Positions 44,222 through 53,981 of a DNA stretch of 64,000 nt are shown here, piece by piece. A program made the position numbers and the translations under genes. The first letter of the stretch is position 1; the number at the start of each line of letters is the position of its first letter. The notes below the pieces were generated by a model, which ran no database searches, was not told where the DNA came from, and was given only the letters and a program-made list of their open reading frames with translations. The DNA is taken from contig JAKITQ010000003.1 in assembly GCA_021647985.1 (NCBI GenBank), positions 1 to 64,000 on the forward strand, in the 5' to 3' direction. This DNA is from Flavobacteriaceae bacterium. GTDB taxonomy: Bacteria; Bacteroidota; Bacteroidia; Flavobacteriales; Flavobacteriaceae.

Positions 44222-45313
44222 TTGAAAATTCTTGATAAATACATATTAAAAAAATATTTCACTTCATTTTTCTTTACATTATTGATATTGATTCCCATTG
44301 CAATTGCTATCGATGTATCAGAAAAGGTTGGTAAGTTTTTAAAAGCTGAAAACCTCACTTTAGGTGAAATTGTTAAAGATTATTATGGTAGTTTCATTGT
44401 TAACTACGGTAATACCTTTATGCCATTGGCTTTGTTTATTTCTGTAATTATGTTTACTTCTAAATTATCAAGTAATTCGGAAGTAATTGCCATTCAAAGT
44501 TCTGGGGTTTCTTTTAATAGATTTTTACGCCCCTATTTTATGGGAGCAATATTAATTGCCCTATTTTCTTTATATGCGAATCATTTTATTGTACCTAACA
44601 CAAATAAAATTTTTGAAGATTTTAATGAAAAATATTTGCGTAATGCATCTAAAAAAAAGACTAAAAATTCAGTGAGTAAGGTAAGCTTACAATTGAGTGA
44701 AAATGATTATGTATATTTTGGTAATTATAATTTTAGATCAAATAATGGTTATAATTTTACTTTTGAGCATTTTGATGGAAATCAATTAAAATATAAATTG
44801 ATTGGTCAAACCATAAAATGGAAAGAAAAAGATAGTACTTTTAAGATAAGCAATTATAAAAAGAGGTATATTTTAGCGAGAAATGATAGTATTGTTTCAG
44901 GTTCTTATTTAGATACTGTTTTTAATTTTCAACCAAAAGATTTATTATATGTTGATTATTTGGCTAAGGCGATGTCATCCATTAATTTACATGATCATAT
45001 TAAGCAGTCAGAAGATAGAGGGGTTAAAAACTTAAACAATTATAAAGTTGAATTATACAAACGCACGAGTTTGCCCGTTTCCTCATTCATTTTAACTTTA
45101 ATTGCAGTTACACTGGCTTCTAAAAAAAGAAGAGGAGGTATAGGTGTAAATCTTGCTGCAGGACTAACCTTGATGTTTTTATATGTATTTTTTATGAAAG
45201 TTTCAGAAGTTTTGGGCTCAACTGCAGAGTCTTCACCTTTTATAATGGTTTGGATTCCTAATATTTTATTTGGAGCTTTATCAATTGGATTATATTTCAA
45301 TGCTAAGAGATAA
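44222..45313 (+). CDS. LptF/LptG family permease
   Basis: 363 aa, six membrane helices in two sets of three with a periplasmic beta-jellyroll between (about 125-270). It starts MKILDKYILKKYFTSFFFTLLILIP from a TTG codon, as family members usually begin. SSGVSFNRFLRPYF and the late GGIGVNLAAGLTLMFLYVFFMK are conserved. It works with LptB in pulling lipopolysaccharide from the inner membrane toward the Lpt bridge. Bacteroidota often carry separate LptF and LptG copies; which one this is cannot be told from the sequence alone. Confidence 0.9.
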   Translation: MKILDKYILKKYFTSFFFTLLILIPIAIAIDVSEKVGKFLKAENLTLGEIVKDYYGSFIVNYGNTFMPLALFISVIMFTSKLSSNSEVIAIQSSGVSFNRFLRPYFMGAILIALFSLYANHFIVPNTNKIFEDFNEKYLRNASKKKTKNSVSKVSLQLSENDYVYFGNYNFRSNNGYNFTFEHFDGNQLKYKLIGQTIKWKEKDSTFKISNYKKRYILARNDSIVSGSYLDTVFNFQPKDLLYVDYLAKAMSSINLHDHIKQSEDRGVKNLNNYKVELYKRTSLPVSSFILTLIAVTLASKKRRGGIGVNLAAGLTLMFLYVFFMKVSEVLGSTAESSPFIMVWIPNILFGALSIGLYFNAKR

Positions 45314-46193
45314 ATTAAAAAATCAACTTCACCTTCATCTAATAGTTTTTATTTGGGGGTTTACAGCTATACTAGCGGCTCTTATTAGTATAGATGCATT
45401 GTCACTTGTGTGGTATCGTGTGTTGATTGGAGTAATAACGATATTTATTTATTTTAAAATAAAGAAAATATCCTTACACGAGAATTTAGGTGACTTGATA
45501 AAATTTAGTATTGGAGGAGTGATTATTGCTGTTCATTGGTCTACTTTTTTTCATGCTATAAAAATATCAACTATATCTACAACCTTAATAACCATGTCGT
45601 CTAGTGCTTTTTTTGTAGTACTACTCAAACCTTTTTTTGGTGATAAGAAAATTGTTTTACATGAATTTATATTGGCAATTTTAGCAGTTATAGGATTTGT
45701 AATTATTTTTAAAGTTGAAAATGTCTACACCAAAGGAATTGTAACCGCATTGATTTCAGCTTTTTTAATTGCAGTTTTTTCATTGTATAACAGTAAATTG
45801 GTTAAAAATTATAAGGCTAGTAAAATTGCTTTTTACGAATTGTTTTTTGCATTTTTATTTATGTCTTTTGTTTTGGTGTATAAAGGTGTAATTAATTTTG
45901 AGTTTTTTATTCTATCCAATTTAGATTGGGTTTTTATAATTATTTTAGCCACAGTATGTACTGCATACCCATTCGTTGTTGCAACTAATTTGTTAAATAA
46001 AATGAGTCCGTTTACTATTGTTTTAACCAATAACTTAGAACCTGTTTATGGAATTATTTTAGCCATAATTATATTTGGAGATAGAGAGAAAATGAGCTGG
46101 CAATTTTATTTGGGGGCATTAATTATTTTTTCGAGTGTTTTGATAAATGCATTTTTGAAAAACAAAAAATTTAAATTAAGATTAAAAAGTTAA
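45300..46193 (+). CDS. EamA/DMT-family transporter
   Basis: 297 aa from the ATG of MLRDKLKNQLHLHLIVFIWG. The frame extends 30 bases further upstream, but ATG 45300 fits the family N terminus and overlaps the permease stop by 14 bp. Ten predicted helices in two EamA repeats; the first repeat has FIWGFTAILAALISIDALSLVWYR and the second ends with EPVYGIILAIIIFGDREKMSWQFYLGALIIF. It probably exports small metabolites; substrate unknown. Translationally coupled to the Lpt permease gene. Confidence 0.9.
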   Translation: MLRDKLKNQLHLHLIVFIWGFTAILAALISIDALSLVWYRVLIGVITIFIYFKIKKISLHENLGDLIKFSIGGVIIAVHWSTFFHAIKISTISTTLITMSSSAFFVVLLKPFFGDKKIVLHEFILAILAVIGFVIIFKVENVYTKGIVTALISAFLIAVFSLYNSKLVKNYKASKIAFYELFFAFLFMSFVLVYKGVINFEFFILSNLDWVFIIILATVCTAYPFVVATNLLNKMSPFTIVLTNNLEPVYGIILAIIIFGDREKMSWQFYLGALIIFSSVLINAFLKNKKFKLRLKS

Positions 46194-46216
46194 TAACATT
46201 TATTGGTCAAAGTTTA

Positions 46217-46224
46217 TATATTTG
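46217..46224 (+). promoter_or_regulatory. -7 box for accA
   Basis: TATATTTG, a full match, 66 bases before the start codon. Confidence 0.45.
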
Positions 46225-46290
46225 TACACTTAACCTAAAATTAAAAAACCAAATCAATATTATTTGGTTTACAAAAATAAATCATAAATA

Positions 46291-47244
46291 ATGGAATATT
46301 TAGATTTTGAATTACCCATAAAGGAGTTAGAAGATCAACTGAGTAAATGTAAGTTGATAGGTGAAGAAAGTGATGTAGATGTTACTAAAACCTGCGAGCA
46401 GATTGAAACTAAGCTTGTGTCTACTCGAAAAGATATCTTTAAAAATTTAACGGCTTGGCAAAGAGTTCAACTATCAAGACACCCTTCTCGCCCTTATACT
46501 TTAGATTTTATTAGAGCTTTGACTAAAGGAACTTTTATGGAGTTACATGGTGATAGAACTGTTAAAGATGATAAAGCCATGGTTGGAGGCTTAGGTAAAA
46601 TTGGAGACCAATCATATATGTTTATTGGTCAGCAAAAGGGATATAATACAAAAACAAGACAATACAGAAATTTTGGTATGTCTAATCCTGAAGGATATAG
46701 AAAAGCTTTGCGTTTAATGAAAATGGCTGAAAAGTTTGAGGTACCTGTTATTACCTTGATAGATACACCAGGTGCTTATCCAGGTTTGGAAGCCGAAGAA
46801 AGAGGGCAGGGCGAGGCCATTGCAAGAAATATTTATGAAATGACCAAGTTAAAAACACCAATTATAACCATTATTATTGGAGAAGGCGCATCAGGTGGGG
46901 CGGTTGGAATTGGGGTAGGAGATCGAGTGTTTATGTTAGAGAATACATGGTATACTGTTATATCGCCAGAATCTTGTTCGTCTATTTTATGGCGTAGTTG
47001 GGAACATAAAGAAGATGCAGCTGAATCATTGAAATTAACAGCAAAAGACATGAGTAAGTTAAAACTTATTGATGGAATAATAAAGGAACCTTTGGGTGGA
47101 GCACATACCAATCGAGAAAAAACTTATAAATCTGTTGAAACGGCTATAAAAAAAGCCTATGCAGAATTGAGTAAATTATCTGTAAAAAAATTAGTACAAC
47201 AAAGAATGGATAAATACGCTGATATGGGAGAATATAAGAGCTAA
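46291..47244 (+). CDS. accA: Acetyl-CoA carboxylase carboxyltransferase subunit alpha
   Basis: 317 aa, crotonase-like fold. [19 protein letters not shown], the dehydrated-oxyanion region [19 protein letters not shown]-like, [61 protein letters not shown] and [15 protein letters not shown] are all diagnostic. It transfers carboxyl from carboxybiotin to acetyl-CoA, the committed step of fatty acid synthesis. The partner accD is not in the window. Confidence 0.97.
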   Translation: MEYLDFELPIKELEDQLSKCKLIGEESDVDVTKTCEQIETKLVSTRKDIFKNLTAWQRVQLSRHPSRPYTLDFIRALTKGTFMELHGDRTVKDDKAMVGGLGKIGDQSYMFIGQQKGYNTKTRQYRNFGMSNPEGYRKALRLMKMAEKFEVPVITLIDTPGAYPGLEAEERGQGEAIARNIYEMTKLKTPIITIIIGEGASGGAVGIGVGDRVFMLENTWYTVISPESCSSILWRSWEHKEDAAESLKLTAKDMSKLKLIDGIIKEPLGGAHTNREKTYKSVETAIKKAYAELSKLSVKKLVQQRMDKYADMGEYKS

Positions 47245-47345
47245 AATTAATAATGTTTTCTAATACTTAGTGCCTTGGTCAAAAATAGGCGATTTTTTTT
47301 TGAGATACTTTATATTCTGTTTAACTTTAATCAGAAATTTAAAGC

Positions 47346-48848
47346 ATGAAAATTCTTTCATCAAATCAAATGTATCAGGCCGATCAGGCAACTATTAAAA
47401 ATAGACCCATCCGTTCTATTGATTTGATGGAAGATGCTGCAATGCAATGTGTTGATTGGCTGTTGACATATTTAAAAAAAAACAAGCAACCTATTTATAT
47501 TTTTTGTGGTGTTGGAAATAACGGAGGGGATGGCTTGGTTATCGCTAGAAAATTAATACAAGCTAATTTTAATGTTAAAACATATATAGTAAAATTCAAT
47601 GATAAAAAAAGCAATGATTTTAATATTAACTTCAAAAGGTTAGTAGATATTGATCACTGTCCCATTGCACTAATTGATTCCAGTAAATTTCCTCTTATTA
47701 TAAAAAATGCCATCGTTATTGATGCTATTTTTGGCATAGGATTATCAAGACCACCTTCCGGTTTTGTTAAAAAAACTATACAAGCTATAAATAGTTCAAA
47801 ATCTTTTGTAATTGCTGTAGATATTCCATCGGGACTATTTGTAGAAAAAACAGTAACCTACCCCGAATCTGTAATTCGAGCAAATCATACATTAACTTTT
47901 CAAAATCCAAAATTAGCTTTTTATTTGTCTGAAAATAAGTGCTATATTGGTGATTGGACTTTGTTGGATATATGCCTAGATATAAATTTTATTGATTCTT
48001 TAGAATCTGTATATGCAACAATTAGTTTAGAACAAATTAAAACTATACACAGACCAAGAAAAAAATATTCTCATAAGGGAACTTTTGGCCATAGTTTAAT
48101 AATAGGTGGTAGTTTTGGTAAAATAGGAGCCGTAGTTTTAGCTTCAAAGGCTGCCCTAAAAATAGGAAGTGGTTTGGTAACTTCATACATTCCTAAATGT
48201 GGATATAACATTTTACAAACTTCAAATCCAGAAGTGATGGTTGAGGTTGATGACGAAAAATATTTACAGTATTTTAATTATAAAACAAATCCTAATGTTA
48301 TTGGAATAGGAGTTGGTTTAGGAACTCATATAAAGACTATAAATGGTTTTGAAAATTTTTTAAAAAGAAATTCTATTCCTTTGGTAATTGATGCGGATGC
48401 ATTGAATATTTTATCAAAACAAAAAGGATTATTAGAATTGATACCAAAAAATTCGGTATTGACACCACACCCAAAAGAGTTTGAAAGATTGGTTGGATCA
48501 TGGAATAATGATTATGAAAAGCTCGATTTATTACTAAAGTTTTCAAAAAAGCATCAAATAGTTGTTGTTTTAAAAGGAGCAAATTCTGCAATAGCATATC
48601 AAAATAAGATATATTTTAATACAACTGGTAATCCGGCACTAGCAACAGCAGGAAGTGGTGATGTTTTAACGGGTATGATAACTGGCTTAATGGCGCAGAA
48701 TTACAATGCATTAAATGCTAGTATTTTAGGTGTTTATTTGCATGGTAAAACAGCCGATATAGCGATTAGGAATAATTATACGATGGAAACTTTTATTGCT
48801 TCTGATAGTGTACATTTATTACCAAATGCTATAAAAGAAATATTTTAA
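47346..48848 (+). CDS. nnr: Bifunctional NAD(P)H-hydrate epimerase / ADP-dependent NAD(P)H-hydrate dehydratase
   Basis: 500 aa. The N-terminal YjeF domain (about 1-215) has YIFCGVGNNGGDGLVIARKL and VIDAIFGIGLSRPPSG. The C-terminal ribokinase-like domain (about 225-500) has KGTFGHSLIIGGSFGKIGAVVLASKAAL, VIDADALNIL, LTPHPKEFERL and GNPALATAGSGDVLTGMITGL. Together they repair damaged NADH and NADPH hydrates. The length matches the usual fused enzyme. Confidence 0.96.
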   Translation: MKILSSNQMYQADQATIKNRPIRSIDLMEDAAMQCVDWLLTYLKKNKQPIYIFCGVGNNGGDGLVIARKLIQANFNVKTYIVKFNDKKSNDFNINFKRLVDIDHCPIALIDSSKFPLIIKNAIVIDAIFGIGLSRPPSGFVKKTIQAINSSKSFVIAVDIPSGLFVEKTVTYPESVIRANHTLTFQNPKLAFYLSENKCYIGDWTLLDICLDINFIDSLESVYATISLEQIKTIHRPRKKYSHKGTFGHSLIIGGSFGKIGAVVLASKAALKIGSGLVTSYIPKCGYNILQTSNPEVMVEVDDEKYLQYFNYKTNPNVIGIGVGLGTHIKTINGFENFLKRNSIPLVIDADALNILSKQKGLLELIPKNSVLTPHPKEFERLVGSWNNDYEKLDLLLKFSKKHQIVVVLKGANSAIAYQNKIYFNTTGNPALATAGSGDVLTGMITGLMAQNYNALNASILGVYLHGKTADIAIRNNYTMETFIASDSVHLLPNAIKEIF

Positions 48849-48898
48849 AATATACTTGGCATTAATTTTGAGATTTATATAAGTTTAAGACCATCATT

Positions 48899-49312
48899 AT
48901 GAAATATATTATAATTTCTTTTTTGACAATTTTTATTTTATATAGTTGTAATTCTTCTCAAAAGACTACTAAAGTGAGTGGTATTGTTCCAACCGATTCG
49001 GTAAATGACACTATTAAAATTGTAAATGAAGAACTAGAATATGAGATATTAATTATTGAGATTGGTTTTGATTCCTGGTTACTAACACAAAGACCAATCT
49101 GGTTCTATCCAAATACTACACTTGCTTATAGAAACTATTTAAATGTTATTGAATGGAATAATAGAGTGATTCAACCCGCATTATACAATCCTAATTTATA
49201 CGAGCAAATAATTGATTATCAACCCAATATAGATTATGGTATTGAAGTGAATTATAAATTATTTATGTACTTTAAATTTTTTCAACAAAAATATAATCAA
49301 AGATTACGCTAA
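48899..49312 (+). CDS. DUF6146-like small lipoprotein
   Basis: 137 aa with a lipoprotein signal (ILYSC, Cys17). After a short Ser/Thr linker comes a conserved region ELEYEILIIEIGFDSWLLTQRP and then YRNYLNVIEWNNRVIQPALYNPNLYEQIIDYQPNIDYGIEVNYKL, strongly aromatic and charged. This matches a flavobacterial lipoprotein family that I recall as DUF6146; function unknown. It ends 5 bp from the convergent ACT-like gene. Confidence 0.78.
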   Translation: MKYIIISFLTIFILYSCNSSQKTTKVSGIVPTDSVNDTIKIVNEELEYEILIIEIGFDSWLLTQRPIWFYPNTTLAYRNYLNVIEWNNRVIQPALYNPNLYEQIIDYQPNIDYGIEVNYKLFMYFKFFQQKYNQRLR

Positions 49313-49317
49313 ATATG

Positions 49318-49977
49318 CTATGGTCTTTTCAAATCGATTAAAATAGAAAAAGCTTTATTGATATCACTTTCTTTAACAACTAAAGTAATTTCATGTGTTG
49401 TTGAAATTATTTCTTGAACTGGAATGTTAGACCATGCTAATTGTTTTAGAATGAAGTAATAAATTCCGGATTGTTCGATATTAGTTTTCGGTAATTTTAT
49501 GGTAATTGAAGCCAATTGCGACATAGAATTGATTAACTGTTCACTAGAAAAATATTTTTCTACCTCTTCTTTTAAGTTTGAACTGATCACTATATTAGTC
49601 TCAAAAATACCCTGAGAAACAGTAAAAAATGACTCTCTGTTAACACCAATTTTTGCAAAGATCAAAGATATTTGTTTGTGTAAAGTATTTGAGTTTTTAA
49701 ATGTGTAGTCAAATAGATCTGATCGAACAATAAAATCACCTAATTTTAACGAAAAAGATTTGATGTTTTTCCGAATCCTTAATATGTTAACAGGTGATAT
49801 GCGATTTATAGACATCATAATCGCACCCGGCTTCACTTTTTTGTTTAAGAGTTGCTCTACTTCAGGTTGAATTACTCTCGCCAATGACGATACATTGATG
49901 AGTTTTTCTTGCATTGCCTCTTCTATAAACGGAGTTCGTTTAATTATTGTCTCTACGGTTTCTTGAATAGTTTTCAT
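49318..49977 (-). CDS. ACT-domain-like protein beside aspartate kinase, function unknown
   Basis: 219 aa, soluble. The N-terminal half looks like a winged-helix or helical lead (ETVETIIKRTPFIEEAMQEKLINVSSLARVIQPEVEQLLNKKVKPGAIMMSINRI). The C-terminal half reads like two ACT-type beta-alpha-beta units (LASITIKLPKTNIEQSGIYYFILKQLAWSNIPVQEIISTTHEITLVVKESDINKAFSIL). It is divergent from the aspartate kinase gene with 95 bp between. An amino-acid-sensing regulator of that gene is a reasonable guess from layout, not proven. Confidence 0.65.
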   Translation of the reverse strand: MKTIQETVETIIKRTPFIEEAMQEKLINVSSLARVIQPEVEQLLNKKVKPGAIMMSINRISPVNILRIRKNIKSFSLKLGDFIVRSDLFDYTFKNSNTLHKQISLIFAKIGVNRESFFTVSQGIFETNIVISSNLKEEVEKYFSSEQLINSMSQLASITIKLPKTNIEQSGIYYFILKQLAWSNIPVQEIISTTHEITLVVKESDINKAFSILIDLKRP

Positions 49978-50072
49978 TGTTGCAAATTAAACAATTTGTT
50001 ATAATATGTAAATATATTTAAAAAATTTATTGAATTCAAATAAATAACAAATATTTGCTTAAAATTTACATT

Positions 50073-51398
50073 ATGATTGTCTTAAAATTTGGAGGTACAT
50101 CGGTTGGATCGGTAGAAAATATGCATAAGGTTGCCAATATAGTTAATGGCACTAATGGCTCTAAAATTGTGGTATTATCGGCCATGTCTGGTGTTACCAA
50201 TGTTTTACAAAAAATTGCAAACCTACTTTTTTTAAAGAATGTAAATGAGGCAAAATTAGAAATGGATCAATTACTTGAGAAATATATAAATGTGGCTCAA
50301 AATTTATATCATCACGATGAAAATATAACCATTTCTATAGCAATGATTCGTACCCATGATCAATTGTTACGAAACCTTTTAAGCATATCATTTACTGAAA
50401 ATGATGAAAAAATAATTTTGGCTCAAGGCGAAATGGTTTCAACACAGTTGTTTCAATTATTATTGAATGAATTGCATGTTAAATCAGACCTTATTTCAGC
50501 GATAGATTTTATGAGTATTGATAATATGGGTGAGCCTCAAATAGATGTAATTCAAAAAAAGTTAAATAAAATATTACGCATACATTCTAATACAAAAACA
50601 TTTATTACACAAGGGTTTATTTGCAAAAATCATGTTAATAAAATAGATAATTTAAAAAGAGGTGGAAGTGATTATACCGCATCTTTGATTGGTTCGGCAC
50701 TTGAGGTTGATCAAATTCAAATTTGGACGGATATCGATGGTATGCACAATAATGATCCGAGATATGTAGATAAAACTTTTTCAATCGAAGAAATTTCTTT
50801 TGATGAAGCAGCTGAACTGGCTTATTTTGGTGCAAAAATTTTACATCCACAAAGTATAATTCCTGCAAAAGAAAAAAATATTCCTGTTTTGGTTAAAAAT
50901 ACCTTCAAACCTGAAGCAAAAGGTACTTTAATTCATAATAAAGCTAAAATATTGAAAATCAGAGCTATTGCTGCTAAAGATAATATCACAGCAATTAAAA
51001 TAAAATCATACCGTATGTTAATGGCCTATGGTTTTTTAAAAAAAATATTTGAAGTTTTTGAACAAAATGAAACTTCAATTGATATGATCACAACCTCTGA
51101 GGTTGCAGTTTCATTAACCATAGATAATACCAGAAAGTTAAATAAAATTGTACAAGAATTAAACGGATTTGGTAATATAGAGATTGATTCTGATTTGAGT
51201 ATTATTTGTATTGCCGGTGATTTGGCTCAAAACGCCAAAGGTGTTACCTCATCAATTTTTAATTGCATAAAAGACATTCCAATAAGAATGATATCTTATG
51301 GCGGAAGTAAATATAATCTTTCGTTTTTGGTGAAAACGTCGGATAAAATATCAGTATTGAATTTATTGAATAAAGGATTGTTCTCTAATTCAATTTAA
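50073..51398 (+). CDS. lysC: Aspartate kinase
   Basis: 441 aa from the ATG of MIVLKFGGTSVGSVENM; an upstream TTG at 50055 is in frame but falls in a -7-like ATATTTG box. The kinase domain has KFGGTSVGS (4-12), GGSDYTASLIGSALEVDQIQIWTDIDGMHNNDPR and FGAKILHPQSI. The tail has two ACT domains (about 300-441) for amino-acid feedback. It makes aspartyl phosphate, the entry to lysine, threonine and methionine synthesis. No homoserine dehydrogenase domain is fused. Confidence 0.95.
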   Translation: MIVLKFGGTSVGSVENMHKVANIVNGTNGSKIVVLSAMSGVTNVLQKIANLLFLKNVNEAKLEMDQLLEKYINVAQNLYHHDENITISIAMIRTHDQLLRNLLSISFTENDEKIILAQGEMVSTQLFQLLLNELHVKSDLISAIDFMSIDNMGEPQIDVIQKKLNKILRIHSNTKTFITQGFICKNHVNKIDNLKRGGSDYTASLIGSALEVDQIQIWTDIDGMHNNDPRYVDKTFSIEEISFDEAAELAYFGAKILHPQSIIPAKEKNIPVLVKNTFKPEAKGTLIHNKAKILKIRAIAAKDNITAIKIKSYRMLMAYGFLKKIFEVFEQNETSIDMITTSEVAVSLTIDNTRKLNKIVQELNGFGNIEIDSDLSIICIAGDLAQNAKGVTSSIFNCIKDIPIRMISYGGSKYNLSFLVKTSDKISVLNLLNKGLFSNSI

Positions 51399-51492
51399 AT
51401 GTTTGAAGTCGTAAAATAAACCATTTTATGCAACATTAGATGTTCAAATTAGTATCATTCAAAAATGATAGATAGCCTACTTTCATAAATAT

Positions 51493-51524
51493 AAAAAACC
51501 ACTCAAATTTTTGAGTGGTTTTTT
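51493..51524. terminator. Bidirectional terminator between lysC and the PUR gene
   Basis: AAAAAACCACTCAAA and TTTGAGTGGTTTTTT are complementary around a short AT loop, with T-runs for both directions. The genes converge on it. Confidence 0.88.
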
Positions 51525-51529
51525 ATTTT

Positions 51530-51943
51530 TTAAATATCTTCAAAGCTTAAATCAGTAAAGTTTTTGGCAGAGGTATTGGTGGTTTCACTACTGTTGGTTT
51601 CACTATTATCGGTTTCACTTCCATTGCTTTCGATTTCACTTGGTTTGTGATAATCTTTTTGATGGCGATCACTAATTACTTCCTGACCTTTTTCATTAAC
51701 AATAAAGTCAGTAGCTTTATTTAAAATCTCACTAAATTCACTAAAATCTTCTTTGTATAAATAAATTTTATGTTTTTTATAATGAAATGAACCATCGTCA
51801 TGAGTAAATTTTTTACTCTCTGTAATAGTTAAATAATAATCACCTGCTTTTGTTTCTCTTACATCAAAAAAATAGGTTCTTCTACCAGCTCTTAAAACCT
51901 GAGAAAAAATCTCTTCTTGTTCTACAAACCCTTTGTCGTTCAT
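51530..51943 (-). CDS. PUR-family DNA/RNA-binding protein (DUF3276)
   Basis: 137 aa. The core at residues 8-100 has the PUR-repeat look (IFSQVLRAGRRTYFFDVRETKAGDYYLTITESKK; HKIYLYKEDFSEFSEILNKATDFI). The rest is a Ser/Glu/Asn/Thr-rich flexible tail that ends in the conserved LSFEDI. Bacteroidota PUR proteins bind purine-rich single-stranded nucleic acid and are very abundant, but their task is unclear. Cytosolic and monocistronic. Confidence 0.93.
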   Translation of the reverse strand: MNDKGFVEQEEIFSQVLRAGRRTYFFDVRETKAGDYYLTITESKKFTHDDGSFHYKKHKIYLYKEDFSEFSEILNKATDFIVNEKGQEVISDRHQKDYHKPSEIESNGSETDNSETNSSETTNTSAKNFTDLSFEDI

Positions 51944-52035
51944 ATTAATTATAATTTTTTATTATTGATTTATTTAGACAAATCTATAAAATTAAATAAC
52001 GTATGCAACAATTTTTTTAATTCAATTGAATCGAG

Positions 52036-53802
52036 TTATTCATTACTTGTTAACTTTTCTTCAAGTTGTTGATTGTAAATATCTTGGTAGTAACCAGATT
52101 CTAATAATAATTGATCATGAGTACCAGTTTGTATAATTTTCCCTTCATTTAGAACAATAATATAATTTGCGTTTTTAACTGAAGAAGTTCTATGACTAAT
52201 TATTATTGATGTTTTGCCTTTGGAAGCAATTTTCAAGTTGTTTAAAATTACCTCTTCAGTTTCTGTATCAACTGCAGAAAGGCAATCATCGAATATTAAT
52301 ATTTTAGGATTTGAAATTAAAGCTCTAGCAATGGATACTCTTTGTTTTTGTCCACCTGAAAGTGTTACGCCTCTTTCGCCAACTAAGGTTTCGTATTTTT
52401 TGCTAAATTCATCTATATTATGGTGTATGTATGCAGCTTTCGCGGAATTCATTATATCTAAATCACTTGCATCCTCATTACCTATTTTGATATTGTTTTT
52501 GATCGTATCAGAAAATAAAAAGGCATCTTGTGGTACAAATCCAATACTTTCCCTCAATGATTTCAAATGAATATTTTTCACAGGTATATTATCAATTAAA
52601 ATCTCACCATTTTCAACATCATACAATCTCGCAATAAGACTTGCTAGGGTTGATTTACCAGACCCTGTTTTACCTAAAATTGCCAAAGTATCACCTTGAT
52701 TTATTTTAAAACTCACATTTTTTAGGGCAGTTATATTGGTGTCTTCATAAGTAAAATAAACATTTTTAAAAGTAATTGAACCTTGAATAGTTGACTCAGT
52801 TTTTTGAGTATTTTGAATAGCAGGTATTTCTTCTAAAAATTCATTGATTCTACCCTGTGAAACTTCTGCTTGTTGTACAATGGATGTTACCCAGCCAACA
52901 ACGGCAACTGGCCAAGTTAGCATATTAACATAAATAATAAATTCGGCAATAATACCAATATTCTCAATTTCTCCATCAATATACTGCATACCTCCAATAT
53001 AAATCACCAATATATTACTCATTCCAATTAATAAAATCATTAACGGAAAAAATAATGCTTGGGCTTTAAAAAGAGAAATGTTTTTGTTTTTACTCGTTGC
53101 GGCCAAATTATCAAAATCGTGAGATGTTTGTTTTTCAATACCATAAGCTTTTACAACATTTACTCCCGAAAATATTTCTTGTGAAAATGTTGTTAATTTC
53201 GATAAATATTGTTGAACAACAGTACTTCTTTGATTGATAATTTTACTCAACAAATAAATTGCAATAGATAAAACTGGTAATGGAAGTAAAGTATACATGG
53301 TTAGTTTGGCATCTATACTCATCATTTTTGTAATGGCAACAACAAATAATACGAGCATATTCATGGTGTACATAATTGCAGGGCCAAAATACATCCGCAC
53401 TTTTCCAACGTCTTCGCTAATCCGATTCATAAGATCACCGGTCCTATTTTTTTTATAAAAATTTAAGGACAGTTGTTCATATTGGTGAAAAATTTCATTT
53501 TTTAGATCAAACTCAATTAATCTTGACATAACAATAAGTGTTTGCCTCATTAAAAAAGTGAAAAAACCTGAAATTAACGCAGCTCCAATAATATATAAAA
53601 TATTAACTATTAATTGCGATTTGACAAGTGCCAGATCACTAATTTTATTATTTTTATAATCTTCAACAATATTCAAAGATTCACGAATTAATTGTGGAAT
53701 TTGAAGCACAAATATTTTTGCCACTACGGTAATTAAAATACCTAGAATTAATCGATACCTATATTTATAAAAAAATTTGTTTAAGTATTGTAATGCCTTC
53801 AT
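52036..53802 (-). CDS. ABC exporter, fused permease and ATPase (MsbA/multidrug type)
   Basis: 588 aa. Residues about 15-310 form a six-helix exporter membrane domain. The ATPase has Walker A GKTGSGKST (near 370), Q-loop FVPQDAFLFSDTI, signature LSGGQKQR, Walker B KILIFDDCLSAVD and an H-loop His in SHRTSS. It works as a homodimer or heterodimer. The substrate is unknown: lipids, peptides or drugs are all possible. It is divergent from nusB. Confidence 0.93.
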   Translation of the reverse strand: MKALQYLNKFFYKYRYRLILGILITVVAKIFVLQIPQLIRESLNIVEDYKNNKISDLALVKSQLIVNILYIIGAALISGFFTFLMRQTLIVMSRLIEFDLKNEIFHQYEQLSLNFYKKNRTGDLMNRISEDVGKVRMYFGPAIMYTMNMLVLFVVAITKMMSIDAKLTMYTLLPLPVLSIAIYLLSKIINQRSTVVQQYLSKLTTFSQEIFSGVNVVKAYGIEKQTSHDFDNLAATSKNKNISLFKAQALFFPLMILLIGMSNILVIYIGGMQYIDGEIENIGIIAEFIIYVNMLTWPVAVVGWVTSIVQQAEVSQGRINEFLEEIPAIQNTQKTESTIQGSITFKNVYFTYEDTNITALKNVSFKINQGDTLAILGKTGSGKSTLASLIARLYDVENGEILIDNIPVKNIHLKSLRESIGFVPQDAFLFSDTIKNNIKIGNEDASDLDIMNSAKAAYIHHNIDEFSKKYETLVGERGVTLSGGQKQRVSIARALISNPKILIFDDCLSAVDTETEEVILNNLKIASKGKTSIIISHRTSSVKNANYIIVLNEGKIIQTGTHDQLLLESGYYQDIYNQQLEEKLTSNE

Positions 53803-53930
53803 TTAAATCGTTGCAATTTATTGTGTTTGCGAAGATACATAATAAATAAATTGGTTTTTTTTATAATTTTTTGCATATCTTTTTAGCGATATATTTCTAT
53901 TGGTCGAAGCTGTGATTCAAAAAAAAATAT

Positions 53931-53938
53931 TATTTTTG
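53931..53938 (+). promoter_or_regulatory. -7 box for the nusB-coaE operon
   Basis: TATTTTTG, a full match to TAnnTTTG, 43 bases before the nusB start. Confidence 0.5.
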
Positions 53939-53981
53939 CATTTTATTTTAATAAGGATTAAAACTTACGATCTTTCAAATT

